From positions 1-15,337 of the forward strand of contig JAPWUZ010000030.1 of the NCBI GenBank assembly GCA_028275265.1: a stretch of DNA of 15,337 nt, read 5' to 3'. A program made the position numbers and the translations under genes. The stretch's first letter is position 1. The number at the start of each line of letters is the position of its first letter. A model generated the notes under the pieces. It made no database searches. It worked only from the letters and a program-made list of their open reading frames with translations, and was not told the DNA's origin. The stretch is from Armatimonadota bacterium. GTDB taxonomy: Bacteria > Armatimonadota > HRBIN16. Shown in pieces: positions 1-6,710 of the stretch.

Positions 1-271
1 GGTCTTCGGGAGAGGCGGCGATGGCTTCTATCGGTTCCCAAACGCGGGCGGCGGCAATCCCCAATGTCTCCAAACGGGCGCGAAGCCCCATCCCCCTGAA
101 GTCGGAAGAAACCACCAGCGGGTCAATGTCGCTGTAGTTGTCACCCTCCTCCCGAGCACGGGAGCCGAAAAGGATGACCTTCTGCGGATGAACGCCCAGT
201 GTCCTCAACTGCTCGCAGTAGCGCTGCACGATCGAGTCTATCGAAGTTAGTCTTCGACCCATCAGTTTCAT
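1..271 (-). CDS. MNT-type nucleotidyltransferase, partial (N-terminal 90 residues)
   Basis: The reading frame starts at ATG 269-271 on the minus strand and runs off the left edge of the window, so only 90 residues are visible. Residues 32-54 contain a hydrophobic strand, then G36-S37 and, eleven residues on, S47-D48-I49-D50. This is the GSx(9-10)D-x-D signature of the polymerase-beta-type minimal nucleotidyltransferase (MNT) superfamily, in which the two Asp residues bind the metal. Such proteins transfer nucleotides to a small molecule or to a partner protein and often pair with a HEPN-domain protein. The residue after the second Asp is Pro, where Leu is common. An upstream minus-strand frame ends in a 4-base ATGA overlap with this start. 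No HEPN motif was recognised there. The family call is firm; the substrate cannot be told. Confidence 0.8.
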   Translation of the reverse strand, partial: MKLMGRRLTSIDSIVQRYCEQLRTLGVHPQKVILFGSRAREEGDNYSDIDPLVVSSDFRGMGLRARLETLGIAAARVWEPIEAIAASPED

Positions 272-504
272 CCATACCTGCCGAGCTTTCCCCGCTCTGC
301 GCACCAGCTCATCATATCGCACATGGGGACGAAGTGCAAGATATTGCCCCCCTTCATGTTAGGAGTTACGCAGCTAAACAACTGCTCGAAAGTGTTCGAT
401 ACAAAGCGCCACAAACTATCACTGTTAGGGGAGAAAATAGTCTCTGAGACCATTTGCTGTCGCTCAGAGTGACATAAAGAGAAATGCTTCACTGCGTTCA
501 GCAT
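268..504 (-). CDS. possible upstream reading frame or gene remnant abutting the nucleotidyltransferase
   Basis: A 78-codon minus-strand frame ends with TGA at 268-270, sharing four bases (ATGA) with the nucleotidyltransferase start. Such an overlap is typical of translationally coupled bacterial pairs. Its first ~15 codons, however, lie inside an interspersed repeat (461-507), so the apparent ATG at 502-504 is probably not an original start. The remaining ~60 residues have no domain I recognise. One reading is the 3' end of a real gene whose 5' part was replaced by the repeat. The other is a chance open frame. Base composition here is lower in GC than in the surrounding genes. Confidence 0.25.
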   Translation of the reverse strand: MLNAVKHFSLCHSERQQMVSETIFSPNSDSLWRFVSNTFEQLFSCVTPNMKGGNILHFVPMCDMMSWCAERGKLGRYG

Positions 505-507
505 GAC
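461..507 (-). repeat. interspersed GTCATNCTGA...-type repeat, copy 1
   Basis: On the minus strand this reads GTCATGCTGAACGCAGTGAA, followed by GCATTTCTCT, and ends in CACTCTGAGCG. A second copy in the opposite orientation lies at 9922-9965. The two share the pattern GTCAT-N-CTGA(A/G)CG-N-AG/GG-N-GAAG-N-AT-N-TCT, with inverted ends. This is a well-known style of short non-coding repeat in environmental bacterial genomes, often wrongly annotated as small proteins. Confidence 0.7.
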
Positions 508-600
508 AGAAAAGTGTCTCTGAAATCGCTGGAAAGTATGGTTCGCCAGCCTTTCGTCGCAACTGTGTGGTTCCTACATCTGCTATGTTCGTTCTTGGAA

Positions 601-624
601 GCGCAGGCTAAAGCCTACGGCTAC
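601..624 (+). repeat. GCGCAGGCT(A/G)AAG(C/T)CT repeat, copy A
   Basis: The segment reads GCGCAGGCTAAAGCCTACGG followed by CTAC. It contains the palindrome AGGCTAAAGCCT and recurs in diverged form 84 bases downstream (685-706). It looks like a short interspersed non-coding element. Confidence 0.65.
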
Positions 625-684
625 AGGGGTTGGTGAAACGTGGCAACTCAATGTAGCCGCCCTCTTTAGGATGCGTTTGGGGTA

Positions 685-706
685 GCGCAGGCTGAAGTCT
701 GCGACC
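685..706 (+). repeat. GCGCAGGCT(A/G)AAG(C/T)CT repeat, copy B
   Basis: The segment reads GCGCAGGCTGAAGTCTGCGA followed by CC. It matches copy A at 601-624 over GCGCAGGCT-N-AAG-N-CT-CG, in the same orientation. Confidence 0.65.
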
Positions 707-709
707 GAT

Positions 710-748
710 CAGAAGACAAAGAGCGCAGGGCGCAACCGCCCTGCGCTC
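710..748 (-). terminator. rho-independent terminator (minus strand)
   Basis: Perfect 12-bp inverted repeat: GAGCGCAGGGCG at 721-732, CGCCCTGCGCTC at 737-748, with a 4-base loop. Read on the minus strand, the hairpin is followed directly by TTTGTCTTCT (711-720), a U-rich tract. No U tract follows on the plus strand, so it terminates leftward transcription. It sits 30 bases past the stop codon of the PEP-CTERM tail at 779-904, as expected for that gene's own terminator. Confidence 0.75.
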
Positions 749-778
749 GCTACCCACGCGCCCGGTAACTGGGCTAAT

Positions 779-904
779 CTACGCCGGCTTGCGGCGCAGC
801 AGACCACCCGCCGCACCGAGCAGTCCCAGACCGAACAGCGCCATCGTGGTCGGCTCTGGCACGACCTCTGACCAGTCGCACTTTTCTTCGAAAGCCATGC
901 CCAT
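779..904 (-). pseudogene. orphan PEP-CTERM sorting-signal tail (3' remnant of an exported protein gene)
   Basis: On the minus strand, 41 codons from ATG 902-904 to TAG 779-781 encode a short acidic stretch, then V15-P-E-P18, a hydrophobic helix of about 16 residues rich in Gly, Ala and Leu, and a C-terminal R37-R-K cluster. This is the canonical PEP-CTERM tripartite signal, recognised by exosortase at the C terminus of secreted surface proteins. A full gene should carry a signal peptide and a large extracellular domain upstream. Here an in-frame TAG lies 11 codons before the ATG, and the space beyond is the promoter of the next plus-strand gene. The well-formed terminator immediately downstream suggests a real gene once ended here. 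I read it as the surviving tail of a truncated PEP-CTERM protein; a very small functional gene is less likely. Confidence 0.7.
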
Positions 905-964
905 GCGTGCAGGAAACCGTTTGGCCGATGCCTAAATACACAGCGAACGAAGAGGAACCCCCTC

Positions 965-993
965 TTCACACGCATACCCGGTTATGTTATGAT
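965..993 (+). promoter_or_regulatory. sigma-70-type promoter of the pseudo-M28/FtsX gene
   Basis: TTCACA at 965-970 (5 of 6 to the -35 consensus), a 17-base spacer, and TATGAT at 988-993 (5 of 6 to the -10 consensus). Transcription would begin near 1000, giving a leader of about 28 bases with a GAAGGTGA ribosome-binding sequence before the ATG at 1028. Confidence 0.6.
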
Positions 994-1027
994 AAGGTAA
1001 AGCCAAACGCCGAAGAAGGTGACAAAC

Positions 1028-4000
1028 ATGAAGGTGCGTTTCCTGTGGGCATGTTTCGCCCTAATCTGGCTGGAGGTTTTCGCGACGGCGGCGTGGAGCC
1101 AGCCCTCGGTCGCACCGGAAGTCGCGGACGCTTATAAGCGTCTGGCAGGGGTGGTCTCTTCCGAACGCATTCGCCAGACGGTATACCAGCTCTCCTCATA
1201 TCCCTCGCGCGTCGCCGGGTATCCGGGCTCGGAGGAGGCGGCGAAGTGGATTGAGGAACAGTTCCGCCAGATTGGGTTACAGAGGGTGAGCACGGAGGAG
1301 TTCGCAGTCACCGTTCCTGTAGACAAGGGAGCGAAACTGCGCGTGGGCAACCGCGAGTTCCCGCTGTACGCGATGTGGCCGAACCTCGTGCGCACCTCCC
1401 AGCTTCCGCCGGAGGGCATCACCGGACCCATCATTTACGCACGCGACGGCAAACTGCCCAACTTCAGCGGCAAGAAGGTGGAGGGCAGTATCGTGCTGGT
1501 GGATTTCAACTGCGGCACCGACTGGCTGAACGCGCCGCGACTGGGAGCGAAGGCAGTCATCTTTGTTGAGCCTAACGCCACCATGCGCGGCGAGGCGGAG
1601 TCCAAGTTCATCGGCATCCCGGTCACCGTGCCGCGCTTTTACATCCGTAAGAGCGACGCCGCGCCCCTGCTTGCGCTCACCGCCGAACAGCGCGAGGTGA
1701 AAGGCACGCTGTTCTGCAACATGCCCTGGGAGCGACGCACCACGCGCAACATCATCGGCTGGATTGAAGGCACCGACCCTAAGTTCAAAAACCAGATTAT
1801 CGTCATCTCCGCATACTATGATGCCATGTCTGCCGTGCCCGCGCTCGCACCGGGCGCGGAGAGCGCGTGCGGGCTGGCTGGACTGCTGGAGGTCGCCCGG
1901 GCCTATAAGGTCAACCCGCCGAAGCGCACTATCCTGTTCATTGCTACCAGCGCGCACTTCCTCTCCCTGCAGGGCGTGCGGGAGTGGATGGACCGGCACA
2001 TGTTCGAGCTGGAACGCCCCAACGTGGGGCAGCGGCTGGTCAACTCGCTCATCAGCACTATCGGTATCAAGCCGAAGCAGAAGAGACTGCTGGACATCTA
2101 CCTGTTCCTGTCGCTGGACCTATCCAGTAAGTCGCGGCAGGTGGGTTTGTTCTATAAAGGCTATTTCTACGATATGCGCGAGGACGTGCAGAACCGCTTC
2201 TCGGATACCGCGCGCATCTGCCGCGAGAACGCCGAGAAGGTGGGCTACGTGCTCGGATTCGACCACAAGAAGGCGTTTGCCGACGGGGTCAACCCGGTGG
2301 AGGGCAAGAACTGGCGCAACTATCTGCCGGGTAAGTTCGCCTTCGACGCGGAGGTGGTGACGCTGTCCGGCGCGAACGGCATGACCTTCTGCACCACCGA
2401 CGACTCGCGCGCGCTGGTGGATACACCGTTTGATACTCCGGAGAAGGTCAATATCGCAAACGTCACCCGCCAGACGAAGCTGATTGCCTGTCTGCTGTAT
2501 CATATCCTGAACGATACCAACGCGCCCGGCGAGCTGAACGTGCCTCGCTTCCCCATCTCTGAACCCGGCAACTTCCAGACGATGGGCTTGCAGGGCGGAT
2601 TCGGCACGCTGGACGGGCAGGTGGTGCTGTTCGACCCGCGCAAGAGCTTTATCCCCAACCAGCCCGTGCCCGGTTCGCTGGCGGTGGTACGTCACGCCAC
2701 CAAGACCTTCATGGGCGTGCGCGGCAACATGATACAGAAGGTGGGGGACGATGCCTACTTCCGCTTCCCGGGCATCCCGCCCATCACTGCCTACGGCTGG
2801 AACAAGATGACCAACATCGCCGCTTACCGCCTGAACGAGCAGACCGGCGAGATTGAGTACGCACCTGACCTGGGCGTCACGGGCGCGACGGAGTATGCCA
2901 TTGATTTCACGATGTCCACCGGGCGCAAGACCACCCGCATCGTGGTCTTCCGCTGTGTGCCGACGTCCATCTATGACCTTGTCGACCAGCAGGCATTGCG
3001 TGCGTTGACCACGATGGACGTGCTGGACGGCGAGACCAACGGACAGCCGCGCATGTACGGCTACACGCTGGCGACTGTGCAGGACTACTCGTTGACCTCC
3101 TATGTGGAGGATGTGGCGGTGGTGTTCGCGCAGCCCGGTTCGCGCATCAAGATTATGATGGGCGTGGGACCCGGAGCCACGCGCTTCCTGCTGATTAACT
3201 CCACACCGCAGAAGCCGGAGGGTGAGGGGTATCTGGTGGCGGGTAGCGCGGAGGAGGCGCAGGGCTTTGTGGTGCGCAGCTTCTCGGAGCGGGAGCTGAC
3301 CGAGCGCGACCTGATTGCGCGCGGCGGTACCATTGCGAACACAGCACTGCGCGTGGCGGAAGATATGTGGAATCTGGATGAGTGGCGGATGAGCCGCCTG
3401 CGCCAGTTCCGCATCATTAACGAAGGACTGGAGCAGCTGCACGGGCTGGCGAAAGAGCATCTGGACAAAGCCCGCGCTGCGCTGGAGCGCAGGGATTACG
3501 CCACGTTCGACTCCTACGCCCGTGCGGCGTGGGGCTATGAAGCGCGCGCCTATCCCGACGTGCAGGCGACCGCCAACGACGTGGTGCGCGGCGTCATCTT
3601 CTATATGTTCCTGCTGATGCCGTTCGCCTACTTTATGGAGCGGTTGCTGTTCGGCTTCAGCGACCTGAAACGCCAGCTGCTGACGGCATTCATCATCTTC
3701 CTGATGGTGTTCTTCGCATTCAGCCAGATACATCCGGCGTTCCAGCTGGTGAGCAACCTGTTCGTGGTGTTGCTGGCGTTCATCATGCTGGCTCTATCGT
3801 TGCTGGTTACCTTCATGGTGGCTGGCAAGTTCGAGGAGCAGCTCAAGCAGCTCAACCGGCAGATTAGCGGCATCCACCGTGCGGACATCGGGCGGGTGAG
3901 TGTGGCGTTTGCCGCATTCAACCTGGGTGTGTCCAACATGCGCCGGCGTAAGGCGCGCACCGTGCTCACCAGCATCACATTGATCCTGCTGACGTTCATC

Positions 4001-5653
4001 GTGCTGTCGTTCACCTCAATTGTGAACGTGTTGCGGTTCAACAAGGTTCCCGCACCGGGCAAACCGCTGTACAACGGCATCATGATTCGCACCGCGCTAT
4101 GGGAGCCTCTGCAGGAACCGGCTTACCGCCTGTTGCACGATGAGTTCCGCGACAGGGCGGTGGCTCCTCGTTCGTGGTTCTTTGGCGCGGCGTTCGGCGA
4201 ACAGTCGTTCCTTACCCTCCGCCGGGGCGACCGCCAGTACGATGCCAAGGCGGCGGTGGGCTTGTCGCCTGCAGAGGCGGAGGTGACGCAGCCGCAGAAA
4301 GCACTGGTGGCAGGGCGATGGTTCCGGGAAGGCGACCGCTACGTGGCGATTGTGCCCACCGCTATCGCCCAGCAACTGCGCATCGAGCCGGAGGACGTAG
4401 GCAAGGCGAAGGTGAACTTCAGCGGCGTGGACTATACGGTCATCGGCATTCTGGATAGCCAGAAGTTCAAGCAGATTACCGACCTGGACCGCGAGCCGCT
4501 GACACCGGTGGACTTCATCCTGATGCAGAAGATGCAGCGACAAGGAGCGGGCGCAGGCGAGGCAGGGTTCCGCGAGTACGTCCACCTTGAGCCCGACGCC
4601 TGTTTCTACATCCCGTACAAGACGCTGATGAACATCGGCGGGGAAATCCGCAGCATCGCCATCTCCTTCGCGACGCCTGACGAGGTGCGAGTGGTTCTGG
4701 ATAAGCTGATGCCGCGTCTGGGCTTGAATATCTACGCAGGGCAGGGCGACCGGACGTGGCGATACTCCACGCTGGCGGCGACGTCCGGACGGGGTATCGA
4801 GTTCGTCGTTATCCCGGTGCTGATTGCGGCGCTAATCGTGTTGCAGACGATGCTGAGCAGCGTGTACGAGCGTGTGAAGGAGATACACATCTTCTCCTCG
4901 CTGGGGTTATCGCCCACGCACATCGGTCTGCTGTTCCTCGCGGAGGCGATGGTGTACGCCATCATCGGCTCGGTGACGGGATACTTCTTGGGTCAGCTCA
5001 GCGCGAAGATGATTGTATGGCTGAACGTGCCGGGGCTGTACCTGAACTTCTCGTCGATGGCAGCGGTGGTCTCCACGCTGATTGTGGTGGCAACGGTGCT
5101 GGGTTCTACCATCTACCCCGCCCGCAAAGCATCGGAGGTGGCGACACCTGCGCTGGAGCGCACCTGGCGCGTGCCCGAGCCGGAAGGCGACGTGTGGCGC
5201 ATCCCGATGCCCTTCTCGGTAACGCGCGTGCAGGCGGCGGGCTTGAACTCGTTCCTGAGCGAGTGGCTGCAGGCGTATGAGGAGTACTCCATCGGCGACT
5301 TCGTGACGCAGGGCGTGAAGGCAGAGGAGTACGAACATGATGGCGGCACCGCCTACCGCATCACCTGCACCGCGTGGGTTGCGCCGTTTGACCTGGGTGT
5401 GAGCCAGAACGTGGAGATCGAAGCCACACCTACCGACATGCCTGATGTGTACGACCTGCACCTGACGCTGACACGCCTGAGCGGCGACATCGCCAACTGG
5501 AAGCGGGTGAACCGTCGCTTCCTGAACACCCTGCGCAAGCAGTTCCTCATCTGGCGAACGCTGCGCCAGGAGGAGCGCGAACGGTACCTTCAGAAGACCG
5601 ATGGGCGACAGGCGGCGGGCGTGCCCAGCACGCAACCGGCAACAGGTGCTTAG
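1028..5653 (+). CDS. M28 pseudo-peptidase fused to an FtsX-type permease (1541 aa)
   Basis: Start chosen at ATG 1028, which has a GAAGGTGA Shine-Dalgarno sequence about 7 bases before it; an in-frame GTG at 1019 overlaps that site. Residues 1-25 form a signal peptide or membrane anchor. Residues ~40-100 and ~235-490 follow the M28 zinc aminopeptidase layout, with a PA-like insert at ~125-230. The ligand positions are changed: the AHYD motif is A262-Y-Y-D, the DNASG motif is G276-A-E-S-A-C-G, the EE pair is H310-F311, and the final HTPxDT is D465-T-P-F-D-T. Only D364 is kept, so zinc-dependent hydrolysis is unlikely. A beta-rich region and a helical stretch lead to membrane segments near 855-873, 883-902, 909-932 and 980-1000. 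An extracytoplasmic domain (~1005-1250) follows, then a three-helix FtsX core (~1256-1370) with an ERVKEI motif, and a soluble tail to 1541. FtsX permeases work with a LolD/MacB-type ATPase, and none is adjacent. I infer a substrate-binding or sensing role for the dead peptidase domain. Confidence 0.8.
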   Translation: MKVRFLWACFALIWLEVFATAAWSQPSVAPEVADAYKRLAGVVSSERIRQTVYQLSSYPSRVAGYPGSEEAAKWIEEQFRQIGLQRVSTEEFAVTVPVDKGAKLRVGNREFPLYAMWPNLVRTSQLPPEGITGPIIYARDGKLPNFSGKKVEGSIVLVDFNCGTDWLNAPRLGAKAVIFVEPNATMRGEAESKFIGIPVTVPRFYIRKSDAAPLLALTAEQREVKGTLFCNMPWERRTTRNIIGWIEGTDPKFKNQIIVISAYYDAMSAVPALAPGAESACGLAGLLEVARAYKVNPPKRTILFIATSAHFLSLQGVREWMDRHMFELERPNVGQRLVNSLISTIGIKPKQKRLLDIYLFLSLDLSSKSRQVGLFYKGYFYDMREDVQNRFSDTARICRENAEKVGYVLGFDHKKAFADGVNPVEGKNWRNYLPGKFAFDAEVVTLSGANGMTFCTTDDSRALVDTPFDTPEKVNIANVTRQTKLIACLLYHILNDTNAPGELNVPRFPISEPGNFQTMGLQGGFGTLDGQVVLFDPRKSFIPNQPVPGSLAVVRHATKTFMGVRGNMIQKVGDDAYFRFPGIPPITAYGWNKMTNIAAYRLNEQTGEIEYAPDLGVTGATEYAIDFTMSTGRKTTRIVVFRCVPTSIYDLVDQQALRALTTMDVLDGETNGQPRMYGYTLATVQDYSLTSYVEDVAVVFAQPGSRIKIMMGVGPGATRFLLINSTPQKPEGEGYLVAGSAEEAQGFVVRSFSERELTERDLIARGGTIANTALRVAEDMWNLDEWRMSRLRQFRIINEGLEQLHGLAKEHLDKARAALERRDYATFDSYARAAWGYEARAYPDVQATANDVVRGVIFYMFLLMPFAYFMERLLFGFSDLKRQLLTAFIIFLMVFFAFSQIHPAFQLVSNLFVVLLAFIMLALSLLVTFMVAGKFEEQLKQLNRQISGIHRADIGRVSVAFAAFNLGVSNMRRRKARTVLTSITLILLTFIVLSFTSIVNVLRFNKVPAPGKPLYNGIMIRTALWEPLQEPAYRLLHDEFRDRAVAPRSWFFGAAFGEQSFLTLRRGDRQYDAKAAVGLSPAEAEVTQPQKALVAGRWFREGDRYVAIVPTAIAQQLRIEPEDVGKAKVNFSGVDYTVIGILDSQKFKQITDLDREPLTPVDFILMQKMQRQGAGAGEAGFREYVHLEPDACFYIPYKTLMNIGGEIRSIAISFATPDEVRVVLDKLMPRLGLNIYAGQGDRTWRYSTLAATSGRGIEFVVIPVLIAALIVLQTMLSSVYERVKEIHIFSSLGLSPTHIGLLFLAEAMVYAIIGSVTGYFLGQLSAKMIVWLNVPGLYLNFSSMAAVVSTLIVVATVLGSTIYPARKASEVATPALERTWRVPEPEGDVWRIPMPFSVTRVQAAGLNSFLSEWLQAYEEYSIGDFVTQGVKAEEYEHDGGTAYRITCTAWVAPFDLGVSQNVEIEATPTDMPDVYDLHLTLTRLSGDIANWKRVNRRFLNTLRKQFLIWRTLRQEERERYLQKTDGRQAAGVPSTQPATGA

Positions 5654-5667
5654 GCTGTAAGGAGGAC

Positions 5668-5706
5668 ATGCGCCCGCGGAGGGAACGGAATTGGGATACT
5701 ACCTGA
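5668..5706 (+). other. possible 12-codon leader ORF with strong ribosome-binding site
   Basis: ATG 5668 is preceded at 5 bases or fewer by TAAGGAGGAC, a stronger Shine-Dalgarno match than that of the following gene. The frame encodes MRPRRERNWDTT and stops at TGA 5704-5706, overlapping the first 16 bases of the GYF/DUF4190 gene in another frame. Its position suggests a coupled leader peptide, but such short frames also arise by chance. Confidence 0.25.
5678..5683 (+). promoter_or_regulatory. ribosome-binding site that fixes the TTG start at 5691
   Basis: GGAGGG lies 7 bases before TTG 5691. No in-frame ATG or GTG with a comparable site occurs upstream of the conserved GYF_2 motif, so this sequence supports the TTG start. 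Confidence 0.6.
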
Positions 5707-6173
5707 TTGCACAGGACGGCAACCGCTATGGACCGGCGGACATACCCACCCTGCAGCAGTGGGTAAGAGAAGGGCGTATCGCACCCAACACCACGCTGGA
5801 GGATGAGGTCACTGGCACACAGATTCGGGCGAGCCTGCTGCCAGAGCTGAGCCACCTGTTCCCGAGCCAGTCTGTCCCGCCCGGCGATAGTTACCGGCAG
5901 CCTCCTCCAATGGCTGGCGGAGGGCCAAGCAGCAGAGCAACTACCGCGCTGGTGCTGGGGATACTGGGCTTGCTGTGCTGTGGGTTGCTGGGTATCCCGG
6001 CGATTATCGTTGGCAAGCAGGAGATGAACAACATCGATCAGGGGCTGGCTCCTGTCGAAGGGCGCGGTCTAGCGCAGGCTGGGTTCATTCTGGGTATTGT
6101 GTCGCTGGCGATCTGGGTGTTGGGCACGCTGGCATGGCTGGCAGCTTTCAGTTCGATGTGGGCAGCGCGGTGA
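5691..6173 (+). CDS. GYF_2 / DUF4190-like membrane protein (160 aa)
   Basis: The start is TTG 5691, seven bases after GGAGGG. Residues 3-55 match the bacterial GYF_2 pattern: a YYLIAQDGNRYGP opening, then a helix with Leu and Trp (L21-Q-Q-W24) and a G28-R-I-A-P segment that precedes a loop of charged residues. A Pro/Gly-rich linker (~58-80) leads to two hydrophobic helices at ~85-109 and ~128-152. These are separated by a short polar loop containing Q110-E-M, as in DUF4190 proteins. GYF_2 domains are thought to bind proline-rich or other peptide partners, and DUF4190 has no known enzymatic activity. A role in envelope organisation is inference. The gene follows the large permease after 37 bases and precedes the DUF2752 gene by 18, so the three are probably co-transcribed. 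Confidence 0.75.
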   Translation: MGYYLIAQDGNRYGPADIPTLQQWVREGRIAPNTTLEDEVTGTQIRASLLPELSHLFPSQSVPPGDSYRQPPPMAGGGPSSRATTALVLGILGLLCCGLLGIPAIIVGKQEMNNIDQGLAPVEGRGLAQAGFILGIVSLAIWVLGTLAWLAAFSSMWAAR

Positions 6174-6191
6174 CGGTTGAAGGGTTCAAAG

Positions 6192-6557
6192 ATGCGGCGA
6201 GCGTGGCTCCTGATGGCGGTGCTGGGTATCAGCTGGACGGCGGCTTACTTTCTGAAGCCGTATGCGGAGCACGCGCCCGTGGTGTGCACCTTTCGGATGT
6301 TGACGGGTAAGCCCTGTCCAACGTGCGGCATGACACGTGCTACCTGTGCGTTAGCGCACGGCGAATGGGCAAAAGCGATGGCGTATCACCCACTGGTGAT
6401 ACCGTTCTGGGTGACGCTGGTGGCGTTGTTGTGGACGTATCTGGTGATGCCGTTGTCCGTGCAGACGCAGCGATGGCGTGTGGTAAGTGCGTGGGCATTT
6501 ATCGGCGTGGTTGGAGCAGGGTTTGTGTTGCGGATAGTGGAGTGGGTATCGCGATGA
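6192..6557 (+). CDS. DUF2752 family small membrane protein (121 aa)
   Basis: ATG 6192 is preserved by a GAAGGG site 7 bases upstream; an in-frame TTG at 6177 overlaps that site and is less likely. The diagnostic motif is C42-P-T-C-G-M-T-R49, preceded by a short loop with C32 and followed by a helix with H56-G and an A-x-x-x-H-P turn at 62-67, as in the DUF2752 family. Hydrophobic helices lie at ~5-22, ~68-88 and ~98-116. The function of the family is not known. The paired Cys residues next to T-R suggest metal or thiol chemistry at the membrane surface, but this is inference. DUF2752 genes commonly sit beside small DUF4190/TM2-type membrane protein genes, as here. An interspersed hairpin repeat lies directly downstream. 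Confidence 0.8.
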   Translation: MRRAWLLMAVLGISWTAAYFLKPYAEHAPVVCTFRMLTGKPCPTCGMTRATCALAHGEWAKAMAYHPLVIPFWVTLVALLWTYLVMPLSVQTQRWRVVSAWAFIGVVGAGFVLRIVEWVSR

Positions 6558-6570
6558 GGCTTTGAGATTG

Positions 6571-6633
6571 CCCTCACCCCCAGCCCCTCTCCCGAAACTT
6601 CGGGAGAGGGGGGAGAGCAGTTTTGGTGAGGGG
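6571..6633 (+). repeat. C/G-rich hairpin repeat (CCTCACCCC...GGTGAGGGG type)
   Basis: Perfect 13-base arms, CCCCTCTCCCGAA at 6584-6596 and TTCGGGAGAGGGG at 6599-6611, form a strong stem with a minimal loop. Outer flanks CCCTCACCCC (6571-6580) and GGTGAGGGG (6625-6633) extend the dyad imperfectly. The same composite element is widespread as an intergenic repeat in many bacteria. It stands 14 bases after the DUF2752 stop. A run of four T bases at 6621-6624 follows the arm after a gap, so it could also act as a weak terminator. Confidence 0.7.
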
Positions 6634-6693
6634 CAGTGCTTGAAAAGCAATGGGGCTGTGCTGTAGCGAGCGGATGTCGTTCAAAAACGGTCG

Positions 6694-6700
6694 AAGGAGG
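6694..6700 (+). promoter_or_regulatory. ribosome-binding site that fixes the TTG start at 6711
   Basis: AAGGAGG, a full match to the core anti-Shine-Dalgarno complement, lies 10 bases before TTG 6711. The in-frame ATG at 6636 lies immediately after the hairpin repeat and has no such site. Confidence 0.65.
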
Positions 6701-6710
6701 GTTCAAACCG

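Larger units (their letters stand above)
272..1018. other. gene-poor, repeat-bearing region
   Basis: About 750 bases without a convincing intact gene. It contains one copy of a palindromic interspersed repeat (461-507), two copies of a GCGCAGGCT-type repeat (601-624 and 685-706), a minus-strand terminator (710-748), an orphan PEP-CTERM tail (779-904) and the promoter of the large downstream gene (965-993). Base composition in 300-560 is visibly more AT-rich than in the coding regions. The combination suggests decayed genes and repeat insertion. Confidence 0.6.

Noticed and set aside
709..975. Minus-strand 88-codon frame over the PEP-CTERM tail
   Set aside because: It reads the same DNA in another phase and lacks the VPEP-helix-RRK pattern, which fits perfectly in the frame ending at 779.
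1028..2500. Active M28 zinc aminopeptidase
   Set aside because: Ligand positions for His, Asp, Glu and the final His are Tyr, Glu/Ser, His/Phe and Asp, so a binuclear zinc site cannot be built from the usual residues.
2120..3733. Minus-strand open frame of 537 codons opposite the pseudo-M28/FtsX gene
   Set aside because: Its composition is rich in His, Arg and Gln with no domain or membrane pattern, as expected for the antisense of a GC-rich gene. The plus-strand frame has clear domain structure.
6636..6710. ATG start for the OPT-like gene at 6636
   Set aside because: No ribosome-binding sequence; the ATG lies on the edge of the hairpin repeat, whereas AAGGAGG supports TTG 6711.
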